Source: Ferrovibrio sp. (lineage in GTDB: Bacteria; Pseudomonadota; Alphaproteobacteria; Ferrovibrionales; Ferrovibrionaceae). From it: a DNA stretch of 64,000 nt. Positions within the stretch are counted from its first letter, which is position 1, and each line of letters starts with the position of its first letter. Made by a program: the position numbers and the translations under genes. The notes beneath the pieces are model-generated. The model did no database searches. It was not told the DNA's origin and saw only the letters and a list, made by a program, of their open reading frames with translations. The stretch spans positions 1 through 64,000 of the forward strand of contig NZ_JAOZVR010000091.1 in assembly GCF_025869515.1 (NCBI RefSeq), in the 5' to 3' direction. Of the stretch, positions 36,526 to 44,831 are shown in pieces.

Positions 36526-37125
36526 TCAGTCCTGCGGCTTGATGGTGGCAGTGTGGGCGGCTTCGTCGGCGGCGTCTTCCTCGATGGTGCGCGCCCCGGC
36601 CAGGCTGCGCACCTTGACGAGATCACCGCCCAGCAGCGCGAACAGGCTGCGCAGCAGCAGCGGCAGGATGGTGAAGAGGAAGAACACCAGCCCGATCAGC
36701 CAGAGCGACTGCGGAATCCACAAAGGCGTCGCCAGCGGTGTGGTAGCGCGGGCCTGGAAGGCCAGCGAGGTGTCAAGCACATCCCAGGCCTGCCAGGTCA
36801 ACAGGGCAAGGAAGCCGCCGAAAGCGATCAGGGCCAGGATATCGAGAATGGCGCAAAACGCCTGCGGCAGATGGATATAGAGCGCGTCCACCCGCACATT
36901 GGCGCGGCGCAGCAACGTAAAGGCCAGCGCCCAGGTGGTGCCGATGGCGAAGGCGTAACCGGAAAGTTCGTCGGCGCCGCCGAGCGATACCAGCAGAAGT
37001 TTGCGCAGCACGACGTCGACGGAAACCAGAAAAGCGGAGGCCAGAATCAGGGTTCCGCCCGCCCAGATGGCGTAATGCGAAAGGCGATCGGCAAAGCCGA
37101 GCCAGCGGTCGAGCAGCGCAGTCAT
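36526..37125 (-). CDS. TRAP transporter small permease (DctQ type)
   Basis: A 199-residue protein with four hydrophobic segments. ADELSGYAFAIGTTWALAF followed by RRANVRVDALYIHLP is the DctQ signature. The start MTALLDRW has GGGGGA upstream. It lies 73 bp downstream of the binding-protein gene, in a gap with a hairpin. Confidence 0.9.
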   Translation of the reverse strand: MTALLDRWLGFADRLSHYAIWAGGTLILASAFLVSVDVVLRKLLLVSLGGADELSGYAFAIGTTWALAFTLLRRANVRVDALYIHLPQAFCAILDILALIAFGGFLALLTWQAWDVLDTSLAFQARATTPLATPLWIPQSLWLIGLVFFLFTILPLLLRSLFALLGGDLVKVRSLAGARTIEEDAADEAAHTATIKPQD

Positions 37126-37154
37126 GGTGTCCCCCGAGACTTCAAAGACGGAAC

Positions 37155-37176
37155 GGGGCCGTGCGAGCACGGCCCC
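37155..37176 (-). terminator. Hairpin between TRAP binding protein and small permease genes
   Basis: GGGGCCGTG-cgag-CACGGCCCC is a perfect 9-bp stem with a 4-base loop. On the minus strand it is followed only by a short TCTTT, so it is more likely an mRNA-stabilising or attenuating stem than a full terminator. It matches the position of the tctC-tctB hairpin in the other transporter operon. Confidence 0.55.
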
Positions 37177-37197
37177 GCCCATGGCGGAGAAAGATAA

Positions 37198-38256
37198 TCA
37201 GTTTGCCTTGGCGGTGATACCGACGATCTTGCCGATGCTGTCGTTCCAGGCCGGGACGCAATCGCCCGCGCAACGCGCCGCCCATTTCGGCACGACGGTT
37301 TCAGCCATCGCCTTCTTCAGCAGCGCCTTGTCGGCCTCGGTGACCGGCACAACGGTCATCTTCGCCTTGGTGCCCATGGTGCAATTCGCCTTGCCGGCAT
37401 TGCAGTCATAGCCCTGCTCGGTTTCCTCGGCGGCCGCCTTCCAGATGCGGTCTTCCAGGCCCTTGATCTCGGCCTGCAGGAAGCTGCGCACCTTGGGGTC
37501 GAGCTTGTCCCAGGTCTTGACGTTCACGCCATGCATGACATGGCTCCAGCCGAGCGGCAGGGCATAGATATGCGTTGCCACCTCATACCACTTGGCAGAG
37601 TTGCCCGACAGCGTGCCGGTGATGGCGCAATCGACCACTTTGTTCTGCAGGGCAGGCACCACTTCGTTGAAGGCCAGCGTCACGCCGGTACCACCGAAGG
37701 CCTCAACGAATTCGGCCAGCGTGCGGTTGCCGGTGCGCACCTTCTTGCCCTTCAGGTCGGCCAGTCCCTTGATCTCGCCGTTGCAGAACAGAACCTGGGC
37801 GGAATACGGCCAGATGCCGAGCACCTGCACGCCGAAACGCTCGCGGTAGAACTTGTCATAGACCGGCTTGTAGGCATCCGAAACCTTGCGTGCGGTCGCC
37901 ACATCCGGCGACAGACCGGCAAGATCGACCGCTTCGTTGCGGGCGTCGTCGGCGGCGACATAGCCGAGCACGGTGGAACCGAAGTCGATCACGCCGAGGC
38001 GCATAAGGCGGAAGATTTCCGCACCCTTCAGGCCCATTTCATTGAACGGGGTGATTTCGGCGGTGATGGCGCCTTTGGACTTCTCGGTGATTTCTTTGGT
38101 CCAGAACGGCTGCTCAAAATTCTTGTATTGCGTCAGGTTGCCCCAGGCGCCGACCACTTTCAGCGGCGTCTTCGGCATGTCCTGCGCAATGGCCGCGCCG
38201 GCCAGGCCGGCAGCAAGGGCGCCGGCAATCGCCAGCGTCTTGATCATGGATGTCAT
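37198..38256 (-). CDS. TRAP transporter substrate-binding protein (DctP type)
   Basis: A 352-residue periplasmic receptor. The signal peptide ends near AAIAQDM (residue 26). DctP features include LKVVGAWGNLTQYKNF at the start, the central KGLADLKGKKVRTGNRTLAEF with the ligand-binding Arg, and the VDCAITGTLSGNS loop. Extra Cys residues appear in the C-terminal part (GYDCNAGKANCTMG, RCAGDC), likely as disulfides. DctP-type receptors for pyroglutamate are known from Bordetella, and the pxp genes downstream point to the same ligand here. GGAGGGGAAG precedes the ATG. Confidence 0.94.
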   Translation of the reverse strand: MTSMIKTLAIAGALAAGLAGAAIAQDMPKTPLKVVGAWGNLTQYKNFEQPFWTKEITEKSKGAITAEITPFNEMGLKGAEIFRLMRLGVIDFGSTVLGYVAADDARNEAVDLAGLSPDVATARKVSDAYKPVYDKFYRERFGVQVLGIWPYSAQVLFCNGEIKGLADLKGKKVRTGNRTLAEFVEAFGGTGVTLAFNEVVPALQNKVVDCAITGTLSGNSAKWYEVATHIYALPLGWSHVMHGVNVKTWDKLDPKVRSFLQAEIKGLEDRIWKAAAEETEQGYDCNAGKANCTMGTKAKMTVVPVTEADKALLKKAMAETVVPKWAARCAGDCVPAWNDSIGKIVGITAKAN

Positions 38257-38278
38257 CTCTTCCCCTCCGTGGTTGAAC

Positions 38279-39082
38279 TCAAAGAATGGCTAAGCGGCTG
38301 TTTTTCAGGTCAGTCACCAGCATGTGCCCCGGCGCATGGGTGATGCAGAAATCCGGTTTCACCGTGGCGATCACCGATTGCGGCGTGACACCGCAGGCCC
38401 AGAAAACCGGCAGTTCGTCGGCTTTCACCTCGACGGGATCGCCATAATCGGGCTCGGCGAGATCCTTGATGCCAAGCAGTTCGGGCTTGCCGATATGCAC
38501 CGGCGCGCCATGCACGGCCGGGAAGCGCGAGGTGATCTGCACCGCGCGGATCGCATCGGCCGGCTTCAGCGGTCGCATCGAGACTACCAGCGGGCCATGG
38601 AACGGTCCGGCCGGCATAGTTTCGATATTGGTGCGATACATCGGCACGTTGGTACCGCAGCTGATATGGCGCAGGTCGATGCCATCTTCGATCAGCGCTT
38701 CCTCGAAAGAGAACGAGCAACCGATCAGGAATGCCACCAGATCTTCACGCCACACGGCTTTCAGGTCGGGCACTTCCTCGACCAGCCGCCCGTCGCGCCA
38801 GACGCGGTAGAGCGGAATGTCGGTGCGGATGTCGAGATCCTCGCCCAGGCTGGGCAGATGTGGATCACCAGGCTCGCTGGCGGCGAGCAATGGGCAGGGT
38901 TTCGGATTGAAGTGGCAGAAGCGGAAGAAATCGTCGGCCAGTGCTCTGGGCAGGATGGCGAGATTGCCCTGCACGAAGCCGGGCGCGATGCCGGCGGTGG
39001 GGCCGCGATGATCGCCGCGCCGGATCGCCTGTCGTGCCTCGCGACCGCTTGCATATATTTTACCGGCAGATACTGCGTTCAT
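38279..39082 (-). CDS. DUF1445 family protein (D-glutamate cyclase-like / putative hydro-lyase)
   Basis: A 267-residue protein of the DUF1445 (YcsI) family. Motifs include [79 protein letters not shown] and the late [11 protein letters not shown] and [11 protein letters not shown]. The mammalian D-glutamate cyclase combines this domain with another and links D-glutamate to 5-oxo-D-proline. Next to 5-oxoprolinase genes this suggests a D-glutamate or 5-oxoproline interconversion step. GAGGGGGAC precedes the ATG. It is the first gene of the operon. Confidence 0.88.
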   Translation of the reverse strand: MNAVSAGKIYASGREARQAIRRGDHRGPTAGIAPGFVQGNLAILPRALADDFFRFCHFNPKPCPLLAASEPGDPHLPSLGEDLDIRTDIPLYRVWRDGRLVEEVPDLKAVWREDLVAFLIGCSFSFEEALIEDGIDLRHISCGTNVPMYRTNIETMPAGPFHGPLVVSMRPLKPADAIRAVQITSRFPAVHGAPVHIGKPELLGIKDLAEPDYGDPVEVKADELPVFWACGVTPQSVIATVKPDFCITHAPGHMLVTDLKNSRLAIL

Positions 39083-39167
39083 GTCCCCCTCGCGAGCCTG
39101 AAACAAAGGCGACGCATTATCGCAATACAGGCGGCAAGTCTGTCCAATCGGGAGTTCGCATGGAAGC

Positions 39168-39187
39168 CTATAAGAAATTCTTATCGG
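39168..39187. promoter_or_regulatory. LysR-type box B (5-oxoproline operon)
   Basis: CTATAAG-AAATT-CTTATCGG contains the 15-bp palindrome ATAAG-N5-CTTAT (T-N11-A type). The same 15 outer bases occur at 40151-40170 in front of the lysR gene. It lies 86 bp upstream of the first gene of the operon, just after the lysR stop, which is the usual distance for LysR activation sites. Confidence 0.8.
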
Positions 39188-39212
39188 TTAAAATTGAGGC
39201 GTTGCGCCGGAT

Positions 39213-40121
39213 TTATTGGCGCTTCTGCCGGCGCTTAGCCTCGGCCTGCGCCACCGTGCGGGCGATTTCAGTCACGGCCTCGGCCAGATAACTGTCCGGC
39301 TTGACCGAATAGGTGGCGGTAAAGTTCAGATCGGGCAGGCTTTGTTCCGCGCGCACCAGGCGCAGGCGTTTCTCGGCCAGCTCACGACGAATCACCACCG
39401 GCGGAATCGCGCTGATGCCGATGCGGTCCAGCGTCATGCGCACGATGGTGCTGAGCGAGGCATTGCCATACATGCGCAGGTTGGGCAGATCGGAGCGCGT
39501 CATCATTTCCCGGATGGTAATGAAGGGCCGGGTGTTGCGCGGATAGGTAATGATCGGCCAGCGCGCCAGCACCGGCAGCGGGACAGGCTCCGGGCCGAGA
39601 TCGAGATCCGGGCTGGCTACCCAGGCCAGCGGATAACTCGATAAAGCCACGTTTTTCGTGCGTGGTTCGCTGACCGGACCGAGGAGAAAGGCAACGTCGA
39701 GCTGATGCGCCAGCAGCCGCTCGCGCAGCAGCGGCGAAGTATCGACCTCGATCTCCAGCGTCAGTGCCGGATAATCGGCATGCATACGCTCGATCAGTTT
39801 GGAGAGCCATGTGTGCACGATGGTTTCGGCGACGCCGAGCCGCACCACGCCGCGCATGGCCCGCTTTTCGCGCGCTGCCTGCAGCAGATCGGCACGCAAC
39901 TGCAACATGCGTTCAGCATAGGGCAGCAGCTCATTGCCCTTTGTCGTCAGCGCGATACCGCGCGGCTCGCGGTCGAACAGTTTCACGCCGAGTTCGGATT
40001 CGAGCAGAGCAATGCGCTGCGACACGGCCGGTTGCGTGGTGTTGAGCTTGTCGGCGGCAGCGCGGAAGCCGCCAAGATGGGCGACCCAGACAAAAGTTTC
40101 GAGATTGCGCAGATCGGCCAT
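39213..40121 (-). CDS. LysR-family regulator of the 5-oxoproline operon
   Basis: A LysR regulator of about 302 residues. The helix-turn-helix lies at residues 2-60: LETFVWVAHLGGFRAAADKL, then NTTQPAVSQRIALLESELG and LFDREPRGIALTTKG. The remainder is the periplasmic-binding-protein-like effector domain. Either of two ATGs (40127 or 40121) may be used; the second has better spacing from GGAG. It is co-directional with the operon 130 bp downstream. Two copies of the same palindromic box flank it, one in its promoter and one before the operon. Confidence 0.92.
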   Translation of the reverse strand: MADLRNLETFVWVAHLGGFRAAADKLNTTQPAVSQRIALLESELGVKLFDREPRGIALTTKGNELLPYAERMLQLRADLLQAAREKRAMRGVVRLGVAETIVHTWLSKLIERMHADYPALTLEIEVDTSPLLRERLLAHQLDVAFLLGPVSEPRTKNVALSSYPLAWVASPDLDLGPEPVPLPVLARWPIITYPRNTRPFITIREMMTRSDLPNLRMYGNASLSTIVRMTLDRIGISAIPPVVIRRELAEKRLRLVRAEQSLPDLNFTATYSVKPDSYLAEAVTEIARTVAQAEAKRRQKRQ

Positions 40122-40150
40122 AACCATAAGCTCCGGAATTTCCCGGCAGA

Positions 40151-40170
40151 CTATAAGCCGGGCTTATCGG
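40151..40170. promoter_or_regulatory. LysR-type box A (upstream of lysR)
   Basis: CTATAAG-CCGGG-CTTATCGG is identical to box B (39168-39187) outside the five central bases, and is in the same orientation. It lies 24-50 bp upstream of the lysR start, which fits autoregulation. Confidence 0.8.
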
Positions 40171-40282
40171 TCCGGGGCAAGCCGATATCGCGGATGGAAA
40201 ATCTAATGAAACATTCGTATCATTTTTAAATACCACAGAATCAATTGTTGCATTCCTCGCGGGCCTGCGCTTCAATCAGCCC

Positions 40283-41215
40283 ATGTCCCTCCCTGCCTCA
40301 CCGGACGCCCCCCAGACCGCCCTGTCATTGGGCGATCGCATCGCCCAGGCTTTCGCCAGCCTGCCGCCGCAGTTGCAGACAGCCGCGCAATTCGTGCTCG
40401 ATCATCCCGACGATGTGGCCCTGCTATCGATGCGCGAACAGGCCCGCCGCGCCGGCGTGCCGCCGGTGACGATGACGCGCCTGGCGCGCCAGCTCGGTTT
40501 TGCCGATTACGCCGCCTTCCGGGATGTGCAGGCCAGTGCCCTGCGTCGCCCAATTCATACGGCCGAGTTCAGTCATCGCGCCGGCCGGCTGCAAAAGCAT
40601 CAGCAGCAGAGCGGCGACGGCGCGCTGGCCGCCCAGATCGGCTGGACCATGGCCGACCATATCGCTGGCAGTCACGATGAAGCCGGGATCGCGGCGCTGA
40701 TCGCCGCCGCCGCCCTGATCGAGGGTGCGCGGCGGGTCTATTTCCTCGGCCTGCGTTCCTGTCATGCCGTCGCCTTCCACGCTCATTACGTCCACGGCCT
40801 GTTCCGCGATAACGGCGTGCTGCTGGATGGCGCCGGCGATACCGGCTTCGATGCCCTGCGCCATGCCGGTACGAAAGACGTGCTGCTGGTGGTCAGCGTG
40901 GCGCCCTATACCACGGCAGCCGTCGAGCGGGCGGCCTATGCGGCCAAGCACGGGGTCGCCGTCGTGGCGATCACCGACAGCCGGGTTTCGCCGGTCGCCG
41001 CCATCGCACGCAATTGCACCCTGGTGCCGACCGAGACACCGTCATTCTTCCATGCCATCACACCTGCATTTTCCGTCGCCGAAACACTGATCGCCCTGGT
41101 GGCGGCACGCGGTGGGGAGCAGGCGCTGAGCGCCATCCGCAATGCCGAGCATCAGCTCGACGCCTTTTCCACCTACTGGTCCCGCCGGCCGCAACGCAGA
41201 AAGCCAAAGTCATGA
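40283..41215 (+). CDS. MurR/RpiR-family regulator
   Basis: A 310-residue regulator with an N-terminal RpiR helix-turn-helix (LSMREQARRAGVPPVTMTRL then ARQLGFADYAAFRD, residues about 50-85) and a C-terminal SIS sugar-isomerase-like domain (RRVYFLGLRSCHAVAFHAHY and VLLVVSVAPYT). It is divergent from the lysR gene, with 155 bp between them. Its stop overlaps the start of the aminotransferase by four bases, so regulator and enzymes share a transcript. RpiR members near aminotransferases often sense amino acids or amino sugars; the effector here is unknown. Confidence 0.92.
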   Translation: MSLPASPDAPQTALSLGDRIAQAFASLPPQLQTAAQFVLDHPDDVALLSMREQARRAGVPPVTMTRLARQLGFADYAAFRDVQASALRRPIHTAEFSHRAGRLQKHQQQSGDGALAAQIGWTMADHIAGSHDEAGIAALIAAAALIEGARRVYFLGLRSCHAVAFHAHYVHGLFRDNGVLLDGAGDTGFDALRHAGTKDVLLVVSVAPYTTAAVERAAYAAKHGVAVVAITDSRVSPVAAIARNCTLVPTETPSFFHAITPAFSVAETLIALVAARGGEQALSAIRNAEHQLDAFSTYWSRRPQRRKPKS

Positions 41216-42546
41216 CGAGTCGCATCCTTCATCGCGCCATCAATCATACCTACCCGGTCGCCGTGGGCGGCGAAGGCATCCACATCATCGATGCCGAGGG
41301 TAAGCGCTATATCGATGCCTCGGGCGGCGCAGCCGTGAGCTGCCTCGGCCATGGCCATCCTGACATCACGCGCGCCATGCATGAGCAGGCCGACAAGCTG
41401 GCCTTCGCCCATACCAGCTTTTTCACCACCGAGCCGGCTGAGAAACTGGCCGACAAGCTGATTGCCAATGCACCGAAGGGCATCAGCCATACCTATTATG
41501 TGTCCGGCGGATCGGAAGCCATCGAAGCCGCCCTGAAGATGGCGCGGCAGTATCATGTTGAGCGCGGCGAGCCGCAACGCCAGCATTTCATCGCCCGACG
41601 CCAGAGCTATCACGGCAACACGGTGGGTGCGCTGTCGGTCGGCGGCAATGCCTGGCGACGCCAGCAGTTCGCGCCCATGCTGATCGATGCGCACCACATT
41701 TCGCCCTGTTTCGACTATCGCGACCGTCGTCCCGACGAAACGCCGGAAGACTATGGCCAGCGCGTGGCCGAGGAACTGGAAGTCAAGATTCTCGAACTCG
41801 GCAAGGACAGTGTGATTGCCTTCATCGCCGAGCCGGTGGTCGGCGCCACACTGGGTGCCGTCACCGCCGTGCCGGGTTATTTCAAGCGCATCCGCGAAAT
41901 CTGCGACACCTACGGCGTGCTGCTGATCCTTGACGAGGTGATGTGCGGCATGGGCCGGACCGGCACGCTGCATGCCTGCGAGCAGGAGGGCATTTCGCCC
42001 GACATCATGACCATCGCCAAGGGCCTGGGCGGCGGCTACCAGCCAATCGGCGCCGTGCTGCTCGGCCAGCATATCTTCGACGCTTTCAGGAATGGCTCCG
42101 GCTTCTTCCAGCACGGCCATACCTATCTTGGGCATCCGATGGCCTGCGCCGCCGCACTGGCCGTGCAGGAGGTGATCGAGCGCGACCACCTGCTGGACAA
42201 CGTGAAGGCGATGGGCGCACATCTGATGGACCGCCTGCAGGACCGCTTCGGCAACCACCGCCATATCGGCGATATCCGCGGTCGCGGCCTTTTCCAGGCC
42301 ATTGAGCTGGTGCAGGACCGCGCCAGCAAGGCGACCTTTGATCCGGCCCTCAAGCTGCATGCCCGCATCAAGAAGGAAGCGATGAACCGCGGCCTGATGG
42401 TCTATCCGATGGGCGGCACCATCGACGGTCTGCATGGCGATCATGTGCTGCTGGCCCCGCCTTTCATCTGCCGCAAGGACGACATCAGCCAGATCGTCGA
42501 ACTGCTTGGCGATACCGTCGACACCGCACTGAAGAGCGTCGCCTGA
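41212..42546 (+). CDS. Class III PLP-dependent aminotransferase
   Basis: A 444-residue omega-type aminotransferase. It has YVSGGSEAIEAALKMARQYH for cofactor phosphate binding, SYHGNTVGALS, IAEPVVGATLGAV, the pyridine-N contact D241 (LILDEVMCGMGRTG) and the PLP lysine K270 (MTIAKGLGGGYQPIG). The start overlaps the rpiR stop and the end overlaps the BKACE gene. Its substrates are probably beta- or omega-amino acids or amines, which would give a keto acid for the next enzyme. Confidence 0.93.
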   Translation: MTSRILHRAINHTYPVAVGGEGIHIIDAEGKRYIDASGGAAVSCLGHGHPDITRAMHEQADKLAFAHTSFFTTEPAEKLADKLIANAPKGISHTYYVSGGSEAIEAALKMARQYHVERGEPQRQHFIARRQSYHGNTVGALSVGGNAWRRQQFAPMLIDAHHISPCFDYRDRRPDETPEDYGQRVAEELEVKILELGKDSVIAFIAEPVVGATLGAVTAVPGYFKRIREICDTYGVLLILDEVMCGMGRTGTLHACEQEGISPDIMTIAKGLGGGYQPIGAVLLGQHIFDAFRNGSGFFQHGHTYLGHPMACAAALAVQEVIERDHLLDNVKAMGAHLMDRLQDRFGNHRHIGDIRGRGLFQAIELVQDRASKATFDPALKLHARIKKEAMNRGLMVYPMGGTIDGLHGDHVLLAPPFICRKDDISQIVELLGDTVDTALKSVA

Positions 42547-43379
42547 TGAACAGCATGACCACCGCCATCATCGCCGTCGCCCCGAACGGCGCGCGCAAAC
42601 TGAAGCCCGATCATCCCGCCGTACCGCTCAGCGCCGACGAACTCGGCGCCTGCGCTGCGCAGTGCCTGGATGCGGGCGCCGCGATGATCCACCTGCATGT
42701 CCGCGAACCGGGCAGCGGCAGGCACTCGCTGGATGCCGGACTGTATCGTGAGGCGATCCGGGCGGTGCGGCGCGAGGCCGGCGACGATCTGATCATCCAG
42801 GCCACCTCCGAAGCAGCCGGCTTATACGACCGCCATCAGCAGATGGCGGCGATGCGCGCCCTGATTCCGGAAGCCTGTTCGCTGGCGGTGCGCGAAATCT
42901 TGCCCGATGCCGAGGCCGAAGCGGAAGGCGCCGCCTTCCTGACCGAACTCTACAAGGCCGGCGTGATGATGCAGTACATCCTCTATGCCGACACCGACGT
43001 ACAGCGTTTCCACGAACTGAAGGCGCGCGGCGTCATTCCGGGCGACAAACATTTCGTGCTGTTCGTGCTCGGCCGCTATACCGCCGGCCAACGTTCGGAG
43101 CCGGCCGATCTGCTGCCCTTCATGCATGACTGGAGCAGCAGCGACGGTGCCTTTGCGGTCTGCGCCTTCGGGCCGAAAGAATCGGCCTGCGCGCTGACCG
43201 CGCTCGGCCTCAACGGCCATGCCCGGCTGGGCTTCGAGAACAATACGCTGCTGAGCGACGGCAGCACGGCACCCGACAATGCCGCGCTAATCCGCCAGAC
43301 CGTGCAGGTCGCCGGCGTGATGGGCCGCAGCATCGCCGATGCAAAAACCGCGCGCGCCTATCTGGCAGCGCTGCGCTAG
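42546..43379 (+). CDS. Beta-keto acid cleavage enzyme (BKACE, DUF849)
   Basis: A 277-residue zinc-dependent TIM barrel of the Kce family, which transfers the acetyl part of a beta-keto acid to acetyl-CoA. It begins AIIAVAPNGARKL and has the zinc ligands H49 and H51 in MIHLHVREPG, then LIIQATSEAAG, FVLFVLGRY and HARLGFENN with the third ligand Glu. It starts within the stop of the aminotransferase (TGATG), which suggests that amino transfer yields its beta-keto substrate. It overlaps the convergent oxidoreductase by four bases at the stop. Confidence 0.92.
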   Translation: MNSMTTAIIAVAPNGARKLKPDHPAVPLSADELGACAAQCLDAGAAMIHLHVREPGSGRHSLDAGLYREAIRAVRREAGDDLIIQATSEAAGLYDRHQQMAAMRALIPEACSLAVREILPDAEAEAEGAAFLTELYKAGVMMQYILYADTDVQRFHELKARGVIPGDKHFVLFVLGRYTAGQRSEPADLLPFMHDWSSSDGAFAVCAFGPKESACALTALGLNGHARLGFENNTLLSDGSTAPDNAALIRQTVQVAGVMGRSIADAKTARAYLAALR

Positions 43380-44635
43380 GCGGCGGCGAGCGAGAAATCG
43401 TCGGTCGGTACCGGCGACGACCGGCCGGCGAGGGCTGCGGCAATTACCTCGGCCGAACCGAAGGCCAGCGTGAATCCAAGCGCACCATGGCCAACATTCA
43501 GCAGCAGGTTGTCGATGCCGCTGGTATTGAGAATCGGCAGGCCCCGGGGCGTCGCCGGCCGCAGGCCGGTCCAGGGCTCCATCTGCTGCCAGGTGGAAGC
43601 CAACGGGAAGGTTTCGCGCGCCTGCGCGACCAGTTGGCCAAGCCGGCGCGGATCAATGCTCTCATCCGTACCGACGATATCGGCCATGCCGGCGACGCGC
43701 AGCTTTGCACCCAGCCTGGCATAGACCACCTTGTATTCGGTGTCAGTGACCGAGACGCGCGGGGCCGCATCGTCATTGGCAATCGGCAATGACAGGCTAT
43801 AGCCCTTGATCGGATAGATCGGCAGATCGAGGCCGGCGGTGAGACCGAGCCGCCGGCTGGCCGCGCCGGCCGCCAGCACATAGGCATCGGCTTCCAGCAC
43901 ATTGCCATCCGCGGTTTCAACACCGAGCAGGCGGCGACCGCTCCGCAGCAGGCGGCGTACCCTGGCACCATAGACGAAGCGCACATCGCTGTTGTCGCCC
44001 GACAGCAGCCCCTCGATACCCTGACACAGCCGGTAGGGATCAGCGGCTTCCTCGTCTACGGTATAGACGCCGCCGACGATGCGATGCGCGATGCCCTTCA
44101 GCGCCGGTTCCAGCCTGATGCAGGCGTCGCGATCCAGCACCTGCTGCACGCTGCCCAGACGGCTCTGATATTCGACCTGCGCCTGCGCTCCGGCCAGACC
44201 GGCAGCGTTGCCCTGCACCACCAGCTTGCCGGCCTTATTCCAGGCAAAATCCAGGCCGCGGATATCGGATGCCGCATGCAGCACGTCGCGGCTCAGATAC
44301 GCCAGGCGCAGCAGCTTGTCAGTGGTGGCCAGTGCTTCCTGCTGCGTGCAGGCGCCCATGAACCTCAGCAGCCAGCGATACTGAAACAATTCGAAGGTGG
44401 GACGGAAACGCATCGGCGAGTTGCGGCCGAACAGGTATTTCGGCAGATCGAACCACACGGATGGACCGGCCAGCGGCGCGACATAGGAATAACTGAGCTG
44501 CGCACCATTGGCATGACTGGCGCCCTGCGCCGTAGCGGGTGCACGATCCACCACGGTGACGCGATGGCCGTCGCGCGCCAGCCGCCAGGCCGTCGTCATC
44601 CCCACCACGCCAGAACCGATCACCACGATATCCAT
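43376..44635 (-). CDS. FAD-dependent oxidoreductase, DadA-like (D-amino acid dehydrogenase family)
   Basis: A 419-residue flavoprotein. The FAD-binding Rossmann motif is VVIGSGVVGMTTAW (residues 4-17), then TVVDRAPATAQGASHANGAQ, with the DAO-type C-terminal GLRPATPRGLPILNTSGI and NVGHGALGFTLAFGSAE. This architecture is that of D-amino acid dehydrogenase (DadA), which acts on the inner face of the membrane. The start at MDIVVIG has GGAG upstream. It is divergent from a lysR gene, with a palindromic box between them. Confidence 0.9.
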   Translation of the reverse strand: MDIVVIGSGVVGMTTAWRLARDGHRVTVVDRAPATAQGASHANGAQLSYSYVAPLAGPSVWFDLPKYLFGRNSPMRFRPTFELFQYRWLLRFMGACTQQEALATTDKLLRLAYLSRDVLHAASDIRGLDFAWNKAGKLVVQGNAAGLAGAQAQVEYQSRLGSVQQVLDRDACIRLEPALKGIAHRIVGGVYTVDEEAADPYRLCQGIEGLLSGDNSDVRFVYGARVRRLLRSGRRLLGVETADGNVLEADAYVLAAGAASRRLGLTAGLDLPIYPIKGYSLSLPIANDDAAPRVSVTDTEYKVVYARLGAKLRVAGMADIVGTDESIDPRRLGQLVAQARETFPLASTWQQMEPWTGLRPATPRGLPILNTSGIDNLLLNVGHGALGFTLAFGSAEVIAAALAGRSSPVPTDDFSLAAA

Positions 44636-44750
44636 GCGACGCTCCACGTTACACAACGCTTGGGCGCGCCGCAGGGATGCATGGCCCGGCAGCGGTCATC
44701 CCAAGCTAGGCAGCCCTGCCACCGGCTGCCACTGCCGATCCGGCGGTTGC

Positions 44751-44768
44751 CCATAACATTGCGTTATG
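44751..44768. promoter_or_regulatory. LysR-type box 1 between dadA-like and lysR
   Basis: CATAAC-attgc-GTTATG is a perfect 17-bp palindrome (44752-44768) and is preceded by C. Extended as CCATA-N8-TTATG it recurs at 45777-45794. It lies in the divergent promoter region, 64-81 bp upstream of lysR and 116-133 bp upstream of the dadA-like gene. Confidence 0.8.
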
Positions 44769-44831
44769 CCATGTCTTGCCCGGTATTCCTTCCTGGCTCG
44801 CCATCCGGCGCCGCCTGTATCCGGACCAACC

